This document shows positions 17,132 to 24,673 of a DNA stretch of 64,000 nucleotides, one piece after another (positions within the stretch are counted from its first letter, which is position 1; every line of letters starts with the position of its first letter). The stretch is from NCBI GenBank assembly GCA_003225175.1, contig QIBA01000041.1, positions 24,259 to 88,258 on the forward strand, read 5' to 3'. Both the position numbers and the translations under genes were made by a program. The stretch comes from Acidobacteriota bacterium. GTDB lineage: Bacteria; Acidobacteriota; Terriglobia; Terriglobales; Acidobacteriaceae. The notes beneath the pieces are model-generated. The model saw only the letters and a program-made list of their open reading frames with translations. It was not told where the DNA came from and made no database searches.

Positions 17132-17743
17132 TCACATCACATGCCCATTCGATCCGCTTTTCTTCTTCGCCTGCACCATTTTCCCCAGCTTTGGCAGGAT
17201 GGCTTCGTAGTATTCGATGAGCGTCGCCAGCCGCCTCGCTTCCGAAGGCATCGAGAGAATGGTTTGTTTGAAGTCCAGATCGACTGGGAGTTGCGAGATC
17301 AGATAGAACGAGAGGAGATCTTCAGGAGGTTCGATCGTTGGGATTGCCTGTCCGCTCGCGGCTATTAGCAGCAGCGAATGATGCAAATCCAACACTTTCT
17401 CTTTGGTTTCGGATGGCCCATCCGATTCTTCTACCAGAAATTTGACGTCGGCCTGAAGGAAGGAACGCTCCTGCAAGATCTCAAGCACCTCGAATCGACG
17501 TGCACCTTGGGTGACGATATCCAGCCGGCCGTCTTCATACCTCTTTACGACGGTTACTACTTCTGCGGAGCAACCGATCTGAGCGATGCCATCCTTGATG
17601 GCACGGACTATCCCGAACGGCGAGTCGCGGTCGAGGCACTCGCCGATCATCTCCTTGTATCGCGGCTCAAAGATGTGCAGAGGCAGAGCCATTCCCGGAA
17701 ATAGAACTAATTCCAACGGAAACAATGGGAGAAGCTCGCTCAT
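17132..17743 (-). CDS. LON substrate-binding domain protein (PUA-like)
   Basis: 203 residues with the typical N-terminal LON-domain opening LLPLFPLELVLFPGMALPLHIFEPRYKEM split over residues 4-32. Sequence follows to a helical C-terminal part (LLSFYLISQLPVD, EARRLATLIEYYEAILPKL). It lacks the ATPase and protease domains of Lon and is a stand-alone family of unknown substrate, possibly a peptide-recognition module. ATG 17743 starts just before the first conserved strand; the frame is open 183 bp further upstream but that part reads as non-coding. It is divergent to the SDR gene, with 57 bp between the starts. Confidence 0.85.
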   Translation of the reverse strand: MSELLPLFPLELVLFPGMALPLHIFEPRYKEMIGECLDRDSPFGIVRAIKDGIAQIGCSAEVVTVVKRYEDGRLDIVTQGARRFEVLEILQERSFLQADVKFLVEESDGPSETKEKVLDLHHSLLLIAASGQAIPTIEPPEDLLSFYLISQLPVDLDFKQTILSMPSEARRLATLIEYYEAILPKLGKMVQAKKKSGSNGHVM

Positions 17744-17800
17744 TCGTTCGATTCTAGAGCAGGCTTGACCCACTTGCATTGTGCAGATACAACGAGAGCC

Positions 17801-18583
17801 ATGCGTTGCCGCGATCAAGTAGTGGTGATAACCGGCGCTTCCATGGGAATCGGCGAGGCCATTGCTCGCACATTTCTCGTTGAAGGAGCCCGCGTGGTGA
17901 TGAGTTCGCGCGATCTCGCGCGGCAAGAGGAGGCCCGGAGGCGTGTAGGAGACATCGATCGTACGGCGGCGGTCGCTTGCGACGTGCGCGATCGTAGCCA
18001 GATCAAAGCTCTGGTATCTGCGGCTAAGAACCGTTTTGGGAAGATCGACGCCTGGATCAATAACGCCGGTTACGGATTAATGGATTCAGTGGCCTCGATG
18101 TCAATGGACGAGTGCCGCGCTCTGTTCGAAACCAACCTGTTTGGCGCAATTGAGTGTATGCAACTCGTGGCGCCGATTTTAAAGGCAGAGGGCGGAGGCA
18201 CGATCATCAACATCTCCAGCATCGTTGGACATCTGCCTGTGCCGCACATGAGCGCCTACTGCGCCAGCAAACACGCACTGAATGCTGTGAGTGAAGCTGC
18301 GCGGCTCGAACTGGAACCAAGCGGCATCCGCGTGATCAGCGTTTGCCCAGGCCGCATCCGCACGAATTTCGGCGCTAACACAGTGCGGGGGAGTGAAGGC
18401 AAACGTCTGGGCGATGCGGTGCAGCAGGGAATCTCGCCCGAACGTTGCGCTCGAGCCATTCTGCGTGGATATCTGCGCGGCACGCGTGAGGTCTTCGTTC
18501 CCTGGCACGGATGGCTGCTTAGCCATGCTTATGAACTGTGCCCTCAAATCATCGAGTTTGGCATGAGAAGGATGATGAAATAG
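17801..18583 (+). CDS. Short-chain dehydrogenase/reductase
   Basis: A classical SDR of 260 residues. It has TGASMGIG for cofactor binding, NNAG in strand 4, an active-site Ser (INISSIVG) and the catalytic YCASK. SSRDLARQ after strand 2 suggests NADP(H). ATG 17801 is preferred to 17765 because it puts VVVITGAS at the usual distance from the N terminus. The C-terminal tail (WHGWLLSHAYELCPQIIEFGMRRMMK) is somewhat hydrophobic and may sit on a membrane, as in DltE/sterol-type SDRs. The substrate is unknown. It converges on the anti-sigma gene with only 24 bp between. Confidence 0.85.
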   Translation: MRCRDQVVVITGASMGIGEAIARTFLVEGARVVMSSRDLARQEEARRRVGDIDRTAAVACDVRDRSQIKALVSAAKNRFGKIDAWINNAGYGLMDSVASMSMDECRALFETNLFGAIECMQLVAPILKAEGGGTIINISSIVGHLPVPHMSAYCASKHALNAVSEAARLELEPSGIRVISVCPGRIRTNFGANTVRGSEGKRLGDAVQQGISPERCARAILRGYLRGTREVFVPWHGWLLSHAYELCPQIIEFGMRRMMK

Positions 18584-18607
18584 CAAACTTGCTCAGCCAT
18601 TCCTAAA

Positions 18608-19378
18608 CTAGAGACGACTCCCAGCCTCTTTGACGACCTTCTCAACTTCGGGAACGGAGGAGGCCGAAACCAGCACCAAAGCGATGTCGTGCTTCTGGAC
18701 GGAGCCCACTGTGAGGCCGTCTACCTTTTGCGCGGCAGGTGAATTGTTTTGGAACCAGCTGAGAACGCGAGTGGTAAAGCGTTGATTGTCCTGGTGGCGG
18801 AGGAAAAGCGAGACCTGGTTCATGCCGTCGGAATAGTCCAGATGCATGTACCGCTTGCCATGAAGCACGCAAACGCGAGCGCCAACAAGGTGATAGCCAG
18901 CCGGGGCTACGCGTTGCGGAGCCTGGGGATCACCAACCACTCTTTGCGCCAGCGCCTGCACGTCCTTGTCGTCGACCTTCCATTTCCTGGGAGCTTTGCC
19001 GATCACTTCTTCCTGATGATCGTCGACTGCGTCGCCACAGGTCGCGCTTAAATCCATTCGTCCTTTGGCATAACCGAAGGTTGCGACCAAAAGCGTCGCG
19101 AAAATGACAGTCGCGGCAACGCTGTACCGCACGAGAACCATGACCGGAGACTTCCAAGGGGAAGAGTTTCGGATGGCATTGCGGACATGGGCCTCGAGCT
19201 GCCTGGTTTGCAGCCGTTCTTCATTCACGGCGTGCTTGATAACGAGGTCGAAATCCGATTCTGCCGCTAGTTTCGCGGCGCATTCCGGACACTTGCCCAG
19301 ATGGGTGCGCCACTCGGGGCCTTCAATTTCCCCCGAAAGGTAAGCGTCGGTGACTTGGTCGCTGTATGTACAGTTCAT
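18608..19378 (-). CDS. Membrane-anchored anti-sigma factor (zinc-finger type)
   Basis: 256 residues. The N terminus carries a zf-HC2-like motif (residues about 25-34, HLGKCPEC) that binds zinc and the cognate sigma factor. A single membrane segment (about 82-104, YSVAATVIFATLLVATFGY) is followed by an extracytoplasmic domain of about 150 residues with Cys at CVLHGKRYMHLDYSDG. It overlaps the sigma gene by four bases (ATGA), the usual arrangement for ECF pairs. The outer domain could sense the signal; a redox cue is possible given the upstream peroxiredoxin, but that is inference. Confidence 0.88.
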   Translation of the reverse strand: MNCTYSDQVTDAYLSGEIEGPEWRTHLGKCPECAAKLAAESDFDLVIKHAVNEERLQTRQLEAHVRNAIRNSSPWKSPVMVLVRYSVAATVIFATLLVATFGYAKGRMDLSATCGDAVDDHQEEVIGKAPRKWKVDDKDVQALAQRVVGDPQAPQRVAPAGYHLVGARVCVLHGKRYMHLDYSDGMNQVSLFLRHQDNQRFTTRVLSWFQNNSPAAQKVDGLTVGSVQKHDIALVLVSASSVPEVEKVVKEAGSRL

Positions 19379-19833
19379 AGTCTTGCTTTCACTTTCATGT
19401 AACGCGCTTCGCGCTTCGACAGATCGCTCTTCACCATCGTGCGTGCCCGTGAGAGCCGCGACATCACTGTGCCAATCGGGATACCCAAGATCTCTGCAAT
19501 CTCCTTACAGGAGAACCCTTCAACCGCGAACAGTAGGAGCACAGTTCGATACTCCTCGTTCAACAGATCGATCGAGTTCTGAATTTCCTCCGCGGTGAAT
19601 CGCGTCGGGGGACGTCGTTCACCGTCGGTATTTTCCGCGTACTGTTCCGGAAAAAACTGAATCGCCTCTTGCCGGATCTGCTGATGACGCGTGGTCCAGC
19701 AGTTCAGCATAATGCGAAACAGCCATGCCTTACAGTTTGTTCCCGGTTGAAACCGGTCAAAGTGGCGCCACGCGCGAAGCATCGCGTCCTGCACCAGATC
19801 TTCTGCGATCGCTACATCGCGTGCCAGACGCAC
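19375..19833 (-). CDS. ECF RNA polymerase sigma factor; true start probably upstream of the GTG
   Basis: The frame shows region 2 (AEDLVQDAMLRAWRHFDRF) and region 4 (GFSCKEIAEILGIPIGTVMSRLSRAR), which bind core polymerase and the -10 and -35 elements. With GTG 19833 the protein has 152 residues but loses the first helix of region 2. In frame upstream the sequence continues as KEFEQLALIHLRALLRAAV, a good match to region 2.1. No ATG, GTG or TTG exists there before an in-frame TAG at 19929-19927. A GAGGAAG word followed by ATA/ATC codons (about 19914-19903) may be the real, non-canonical initiation site. The gene lies 49 bp or more downstream of a peroxiredoxin on the same strand. Confidence 0.85.
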   Translation of the reverse strand: MRLARDVAIAEDLVQDAMLRAWRHFDRFQPGTNCKAWLFRIMLNCWTTRHQQIRQEAIQFFPEQYAENTDGERRPPTRFTAEEIQNSIDLLNEEYRTVLLLFAVEGFSCKEIAEILGIPIGTVMSRLSRARTMVKSDLSKREARYMKVKARL

Positions 19834-19957
19834 TGCGGCCCGCAGCAGCGCGCGCAGATGTATAAGCGCGAGCTGCTCAAATTCCTTCTGCCGCGAATCG
19901 CCTATGATTTGTATCGCTTCCTCGCTCTAAACGGGAATGCAATCCAACCGGGGAACC

Positions 19958-20533
19958 CTAGGCCTTTGCGTGCTGCAGATCCGCCAACGTGACCAGCACT
20001 TCCTGACTGTGCCCGTTGGGCTTTACTCCTTTGAAAATCTTCCGCACGACTCCGTCAGGATCAATGATGAAAGTGTTGCGGGCCGCGTATTTCTTGCCTT
20101 GAAACTCAGTCAGGCTGCCGTACTGATTGACAACCTTCGCCGACTGGTCGGAAAGGAGCTTAAAGTTTAACCCTTCCTTGGCGCAAAATTCCTTGTGCGA
20201 ATCGCTTGAATCAAGACTAACACCCAGAATCACTGCTCCCTTTGACTGATATTGTGCTTCATCCCGCTGGAAGTTGTGGGCCTCAATCGTGCACCCCTGA
20301 GTGAAATCTTTGGGATAGAAGTACAACACCACCCACTTTCCGCGATATTGATCGAGCGAGATTGAGCTTCCGTCCTGTGACGGCAGGGTGAAGTTGGGAG
20401 CCTTCTCTCCCTCTGAGACGATTTTTATTGACTCAGCGTCACCGCCAACGAGCAGACTTGAGAGCGGGTGAGCGGCGTTCAGCGAAGACTCCAAAAATAA
20501 GATAGATACCAGTGCGACTGCTAAGAGCCTCAT
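19958..20533 (-). CDS. Exported peroxiredoxin, Bcp/PrxQ type
   Basis: A 191-residue thioredoxin-fold peroxidase. Residues 1-20 (MRLLAVALVSILFLESSLNA) are a signal peptide, so the enzyme should work outside the cytoplasm. The peroxidatic Cys lies in PKDFTQGCTIEAHNF; the Cys five residues later found in some PrxQ enzymes is replaced by Glu-Ala, leaving Cys in EFCAKEG as a possible resolving residue. ATG 20533 is chosen because it gives this signal peptide; an in-frame Met further upstream would bury it. It reduces hydroperoxides with thiol donors. The ECF sigma and anti-sigma genes follow on the same strand and could be co-transcribed. Confidence 0.87.
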   Translation of the reverse strand: MRLLAVALVSILFLESSLNAAHPLSSLLVGGDAESIKIVSEGEKAPNFTLPSQDGSSISLDQYRGKWVVLYFYPKDFTQGCTIEAHNFQRDEAQYQSKGAVILGVSLDSSDSHKEFCAKEGLNFKLLSDQSAKVVNQYGSLTEFQGKKYAARNTFIIDPDGVVRKIFKGVKPNGHSQEVLVTLADLQHAKA

Positions 20534-20749
20534 TAGGTTATTCAGTTCTCCAGAATGTGAAGCAAGTTCGCAGGCGAGAAGTGGCAAATTGCTGTTAATA
20601 ATACGGATAATGGAAGAGGAGCCGCTACTGTCTGCAATAGTCTAAAACATCGTATTTGGGGTATTTCATCCGACACATCTGGGGATTTCGGGGACGAAAG
20701 TCCCGGGATAAGCTGTCCGATAGGCGCTACGATCATTCGCGAAAGGCAG

Positions 20750-20777
20750 AAAAGCGGGCCATTACTGGCCCGCTTTT
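20750..20777 (-). terminator. Rho-independent terminator after the Gly/Tyr-rich gene
   Basis: A perfect 11-bp stem AAAAGCGGGCC / GGCCCGCTTTT with a 6-nt loop. On the minus strand it lies 33 bp after the stop of the Gly/Tyr-rich gene and ends in a T run, separating it from the peroxiredoxin gene. Confidence 0.85.
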
Positions 20778-20809
20778 CATTTGCTTCAGTGAAACTGGGA
20801 AACGAATAC

Positions 20810-21400
20810 TTACCGGCCCCAACGTCCGTCGGAACCGTATCCCTGCTGATAGCCCTGCTGGTATCCCTGGCGGTAGATGGATTTGTACTGATCCTTGTTG
20901 CCGTAGCCTGAGCTGTATCCGCGCGTAGCGTTGCGGTAGCTGTCATCTTGGGTGGGGCGATAACTATGTCCAGTTGCGCGGTCGTTCTGCCCATCCCGGA
21001 TTCCATCCTGATAGCCGATGGAGCGCGCTTGGTTCATCCCGCCGCCATAGTAGCCGCTGTTTCCGCGCCCGTAATAGCCACCATTGCCCCCGTAATAGCC
21101 ACCATTGCCGTAGTAGCCACCGTTATTGCCGTAGTATCCGTCATTGTTGCGGTACGTCCCGTAGTTGCCGTTGTTCCGGCCGTTGTTGTAGTAGCCATTG
21201 TCATGGGCGCGGCGCCATTCTTTCTCGCGTTCCTTCCGCTCACGTTCCTGGCGCTTTTGCCAATCTTTATCTTGATATCTCCACCGGTCACGATTGTGAT
21301 CACGATCGCGATCCTGCGCACTCGCTTGCACCACGCCGGCAGTGCTCCCTGCAATGGCGAGAGCCATAGTCCAGAGCAAACTTTTACCGAAGAATTTCAT
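20810..21400 (-). CDS. Secreted Gly/Tyr/Asn-rich repeat protein
   Basis: A 196-residue protein with a signal peptide (MKFFGKSLLWTMALAIAG to about residue 29), then a charged Asp/Arg segment (RDRDHNRDRWRYQDKDWQKR). A low-complexity central region repeats NGGYYG-like units (about residues 70-115), and a C-terminal part repeats GYQxGxxxG (QGYQQGYQQGYGSDG). A strong GGAGGGAGA site precedes ATG 21400, so earlier in-frame Mets are not the start. No enzymatic motif is present. The composition recalls surface or matrix proteins; function is unknown. It has its own terminator. Confidence 0.8.
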   Translation of the reverse strand: MKFFGKSLLWTMALAIAGSTAGVVQASAQDRDRDHNRDRWRYQDKDWQKRQERERKEREKEWRRAHDNGYYNNGRNNGNYGTYRNNDGYYGNNGGYYGNGGYYGGNGGYYGRGNSGYYGGGMNQARSIGYQDGIRDGQNDRATGHSYRPTQDDSYRNATRGYSSGYGNKDQYKSIYRQGYQQGYQQGYGSDGRWGR

Positions 21401-21693
21401 TTGTCTCCCTCCCTCCACTTCAGAGCGGCTGCGTTCCGGATGGCGCTTGCCCAGCACAGTCGGCCTTCGTGGGGTGTCTTTGCTAGCTAGAAACACGGCT
21501 GTCGGGACGGAAGTTGCGCCGAAAGAGGGCCAAATTCGGAATACTCAACTATTGCTTGCAAAAGAGTTAGCAGAGCTGTCTTAACGCCCAAGGCCGCTCA
21601 ATTGGATCCGGCAATCAGCACCCCGCAGCAATCTAACAACTCTAGTTTGCACCCATAGGAACACGTGTGTTTCCCTAGCTTCGGAGTTTCTTG

Positions 21694-22587
21694 ATGAGAG
21701 TTTTCCTTACCGGGGCTAGCGGGTTCGTAGGCTCCCACATTCTGCGCCGTCTTCTCTGCGAAGGGCACACTGTGCGAGCCCTCGTACGTCGGCGCGGGTC
21801 TCTGCACGGTCAAGCAGAGCTTGAGGAAGTAGAAGGCGACATCAACTCCGGCAATTTGAGCACCTTTGTGGCCGGCTGCGATGCGGTCATCAATCTCGTC
21901 GGCATCATATACGAGCGCGGCATGAAGACGTTTGAAAGCGTACATCACCATGGAACCAGGAACCTGGTAGCTGCGGCACGGCAGAACGGCGTGACACGCT
22001 TCGTACAGATCTCGGCATTGCGTGCCCGGCCGACGGACGCTACTGAATATCACACGACTAAGTTTGCGGCCGAAGAGGAGGTTCGCAATAGTGGCATTCC
22101 GTTTGTAGTGTTGCGGCCCTCACTCATCTTTGGACCGGGAAGCGCCTTTACGCGGCAGATGGTGGAGGTAATGCGTGCAGTGCCTTTCCTTCGTCCGATT
22201 CCAGGAACGGGAAAATACCGCTTTCGTCCAATTCACGTGGATGACGTGACAGAATGCTTTTCGCAGTCCCTCAGCAATCCTGCAGCGGCAAAGCAGACCA
22301 TCGATTTAGTGGGTAGCGAAGAACTTAATCTGGATGAAATTGGGAATGTAATCGCGGAGAGTCTTGGTATCCAGAAAAAAGTCCTGCACATTCCCATGCC
22401 CTTCATGAAAGCCGCGGCAACTTTTTTTTCTCTACTTCCGGTGACACCGCCAGTCACAGCTTTGCAATTGCGAATGATGAAAGAAGGCTCAACAGCAGAC
22501 CCGACGACAATGAAGCGCATCTTCGGCATTGAGCCTATCGGTTTTCGTGCGGGAGCGCGGCGTTACCTCACAGCGGAATTTCGCTGA
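21694..22587 (+). CDS. NAD(P)-binding atypical SDR, NDUFA9-like
   Basis: 297 residues starting MRVFLTGASGFVGSHIL, an extended/atypical SDR nucleotide-binding motif. LVGIIYERG and ISALRARPTDATEYHTTKFAAEEEVR show a weakly conserved active-site region as in complex I NDUFA9-like and nucleoside-diphosphate-sugar epimerase-like proteins. RPSLIFGPGSAFTRQMVEVM is typical of that group. ATG 21694 is used; CGGAG lies 8 bp upstream and TTG 21691 is less likely. Possible roles include quinone- or lipid-linked chemistry; none can be assigned. It is transcribed away from the Gly/Tyr-rich gene. Confidence 0.82.
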   Translation: MRVFLTGASGFVGSHILRRLLCEGHTVRALVRRRGSLHGQAELEEVEGDINSGNLSTFVAGCDAVINLVGIIYERGMKTFESVHHHGTRNLVAAARQNGVTRFVQISALRARPTDATEYHTTKFAAEEEVRNSGIPFVVLRPSLIFGPGSAFTRQMVEVMRAVPFLRPIPGTGKYRFRPIHVDDVTECFSQSLSNPAAAKQTIDLVGSEELNLDEIGNVIAESLGIQKKVLHIPMPFMKAAATFFSLLPVTPPVTALQLRMMKEGSTADPTTMKRIFGIEPIGFRAGARRYLTAEFR

Positions 22588-22804
22588 TAACGTGCACGTT
22601 AGCCGCATTTTGCACAATCTAAGGCGTTTTCAAATCGTAAATACTTCCGGTACGTCAATTCTCTAAGGCGGTGAGCAACAAACGGCTACTCTCAGGGTTA
22701 TAAAATAGTCGGGTATCTCCTCACGATTCAGCGCACTTGGTTCACGTTCGCAAGAGCCCGAGAGATTGCCGTTCGTACAGGAGACAACGCTGAAGGAGAG
22801 TGTT

Positions 22805-23911
22805 ATGAAATTTAAGTCCGCAGGAGCAGTTTTCACATTGGCATTGCTGCTTATGGTTGCAGCGATCAGTGGCTGCTCAAAGTCGGCCAATGTAGCCAGT
22901 GGCGACCTGACAGACGCCCAGGTCGCAGGCAATGTACAAACCAAGATCAGTTCTGACCCTTCGTTGAGTGGGCGCCAGATCAGCATCAACGCCGATAAGG
23001 GCGTCGTAACCCTGGCCGGTACTGTGAACAGCGATGCCGAGATTACATCCGCGTTAAACGATGCGCAGCAGGTACAGGGCGTAAAGCAGGTGATTAGCCG
23101 CCTGGCAGTCCAGACCGCGCAAGCTGCGCCGGAGCCTGAGACACCTCAACCGGCGCAGCAGCGCAGTTCGCCAAGCCGCGCAACCAGCCCGCGCGTACGT
23201 CCACGTCATTCGCTGCCATCGGCATCGAGCTCGTATACGAACTCTCAGGGCACAAGCACGACTTCGAGCAGTTCCGATTTGGGTTCGAGCAACTCGACGG
23301 CAAGTACGTATACGCCACCTTCACCGCCGCCTCCTCCGCAGAAAGTTACAGTTCCAGCGGGAACAGTTCTGCAGGTGCGGACTGTGGAAGGGCTGAGCTC
23401 CGAGACCAATCACGAAACCGATACGTGGCACGGAACACTCAATAACGACGTTATGGTCGACGATCAGACCGTGATCCCGGCGGGCGCCGAGGTTCAAGGA
23501 CGAGTCATGGAAGCGCATGCCGCCACTCACTACAGCGGCGGATCCACCCTGGTGCTCGGTCTTGAGCGCGTTAGCTTTAACGGCAAGACCTACCAGATCG
23601 CAACCGACACATGGCAGCGCAAAGGTGACACGCGTGGCAAGAACACCGCAGAGAAAGTCGGCGGTGGTGCTGCTGTAGGCGCGATCCTGGGTGGAATCTT
23701 TGGTGGCGGCAAAGGGGCTGCCATCGGAGCGACGGCGGGAGCCGGCGCGGGTGCTGGCGCAAACACCATTACCAAGGGGCAGAAAGTGGAACTGCGTCCA
23801 GAAACTCTAGTCAGCTTCCGCCTGCAGAATCCCATTTCGGTAATGCCATCCGCAACTAACGAACGTCACGGAACAGTGATTCGCCCCGACAGCAGCGGCG
23901 AGCCACAGTAA
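22805..23911 (+). CDS. BON-domain lipoprotein with Ser/Pro linker and Gly-rich C-terminal domain
   Basis: A 368-residue lipoprotein. The lipobox AISGC ends a 20-residue signal peptide. Residues about 30-105 form a BON domain (DAQVAGNVQTKISSDPSLSG, INADKGVVTLAGTV), a fold linked to membrane or ligand contact. A Ser/Thr/Pro-rich linker with a polyproline run follows. The C-terminal domain (VTVPAGTVLQVRTVEGLSS to VELRPETLVSFRL) includes a Gly/Ala-rich stretch (GGGAAVGAILGGIFGGGKG) similar to glycine-zipper segments. GGAGAG precedes ATG 22805. It is probably anchored in the outer membrane or periplasm; the exact role is unknown. A terminator follows. Confidence 0.82.
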   Translation: MKFKSAGAVFTLALLLMVAAISGCSKSANVASGDLTDAQVAGNVQTKISSDPSLSGRQISINADKGVVTLAGTVNSDAEITSALNDAQQVQGVKQVISRLAVQTAQAAPEPETPQPAQQRSSPSRATSPRVRPRHSLPSASSSYTNSQGTSTTSSSSDLGSSNSTASTYTPPSPPPPPQKVTVPAGTVLQVRTVEGLSSETNHETDTWHGTLNNDVMVDDQTVIPAGAEVQGRVMEAHAATHYSGGSTLVLGLERVSFNGKTYQIATDTWQRKGDTRGKNTAEKVGGGAAVGAILGGIFGGGKGAAIGATAGAGAGAGANTITKGQKVELRPETLVSFRLQNPISVMPSATNERHGTVIRPDSSGEPQ

Positions 23912-23928
23912 CTGTGTCTTCAGTAATA

Positions 23929-23957
23929 AAGGCCGGACGGGAATGTCCGGCCTTCTT
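23929..23957 (+). terminator. Rho-independent terminator after the BON lipoprotein
   Basis: A perfect 10-bp stem AAGGCCGGAC / GTCCGGCCTT with a 6-nt loop, 18 bp after the stop codon, followed by a short T-rich tract. Confidence 0.85.
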
Positions 23958-23962
23958 GCGTG

Positions 23963-23990
23963 GTAGAGACGCAGCATGCTGCGTCTCTAC
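23963..23990. repeat. 28-bp perfect palindrome, copy B
   Basis: A perfectly self-complementary 28-mer centred on GCAGCATGCTGC with outer arms GTAGAGAC/GTCTCTAC. A copy with two changes is at 13667-13694. It lies between the terminator above and the end of the LolA-like gene. Confidence 0.8.
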
Positions 23991-24673
23991 GGTTCGAGGT
24001 TTTGACTGTCTACGACTTCAACTCCGGGAGGCGGAGAGAACCGGAAAAGGTCCGGCTTCACTACTACATCCTCCTGCAGATCGCGGAAGATGAATTCCGT
24101 CGTTGAGCCATCCAGTTGTTCGATGAGAATTCGTCCGATCTGATTCGAAGGGGTGATCTCAAGCAGCGCACGCTGGATGCGATCCTCCATTCCCTTAGGG
24201 ACACCTTCGAGTACTACATTATCGTGCTGTTTCGGCGACTCGGCTGAAATCCTGAGCTTGGAGAATTCCTGTTGCAGCTTCGTGTGGCCCAAGAGATACC
24301 GGATCGGAGAGCGAAAATCGTCGAGCTTTTTTGCCGGCATTCGCCGCGCTTGCCGCTCCGAGGGAACGTAGAAGAACGCACTCTTCCCATCAACTATGAA
24401 CAACTTCGGCGTTGGCTGCTCATATTGCCATCTCATCCTGCCGGGTTTCTGCAGCCACAATTGTCCTGATTCATTTCGCACAAGGCCCGCGCCGTTGTAA
24501 TTCTCCTGGAATTGGGCTTTGAGCGTAGTGAGGTGGTTGTAACGGCGATCAATCCGCGAGGCAATTTGCGAGACGGACAGCTCATCTGCAGTGCTGACGC
24601 CGGCGATGAATAGCAACAGCAAAAGCGCGGTCGAGGGCGGCCGCATCCAGGCTCGCTCTCTTCGTGACCTCAT
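23987..24673 (-). CDS. lolA: LolA-like outer-membrane lipoprotein carrier protein
   Basis: A 228-residue secreted protein. The hydrophobic signal peptide is in residues 10-29 (MRPPSTALLLLLFIAGVSTA), so either Met1 or Met10 may start translation. LTTLKAQFQENYNGAG, SGQLWLQKPGRMRWQYEQPTPKLFIVDG and PDLFRFSPPPGVEVVD are the strand patterns of LolA, which carries lipoproteins from the inner to the outer membrane in the periplasm. The four-base overlap with uvrC (ATGA) suggests co-transcription. The palindrome at 23963-23990 overlaps the last codons, so the repeat forms part of the 3' end. Confidence 0.82.
   Translation of the reverse strand: MRSRRERAWMRPPSTALLLLLFIAGVSTADELSVSQIASRIDRRYNHLTTLKAQFQENYNGAGLVRNESGQLWLQKPGRMRWQYEQPTPKLFIVDGKSAFFYVPSERQARRMPAKKLDDFRSPIRYLLGHTKLQQEFSKLRISAESPKQHDNVVLEGVPKGMEDRIQRALLEITPSNQIGRILIEQLDGSTTEFIFRDLQEDVVVKPDLFRFSPPPGVEVVDSQNLEP

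Noticed and set aside
20948..21490. Plus-strand frame opposite the Gly/Tyr-rich gene
   Set aside because: A shadow of the repetitive minus-strand gene, giving an artificial Val/Ile-rich peptide.
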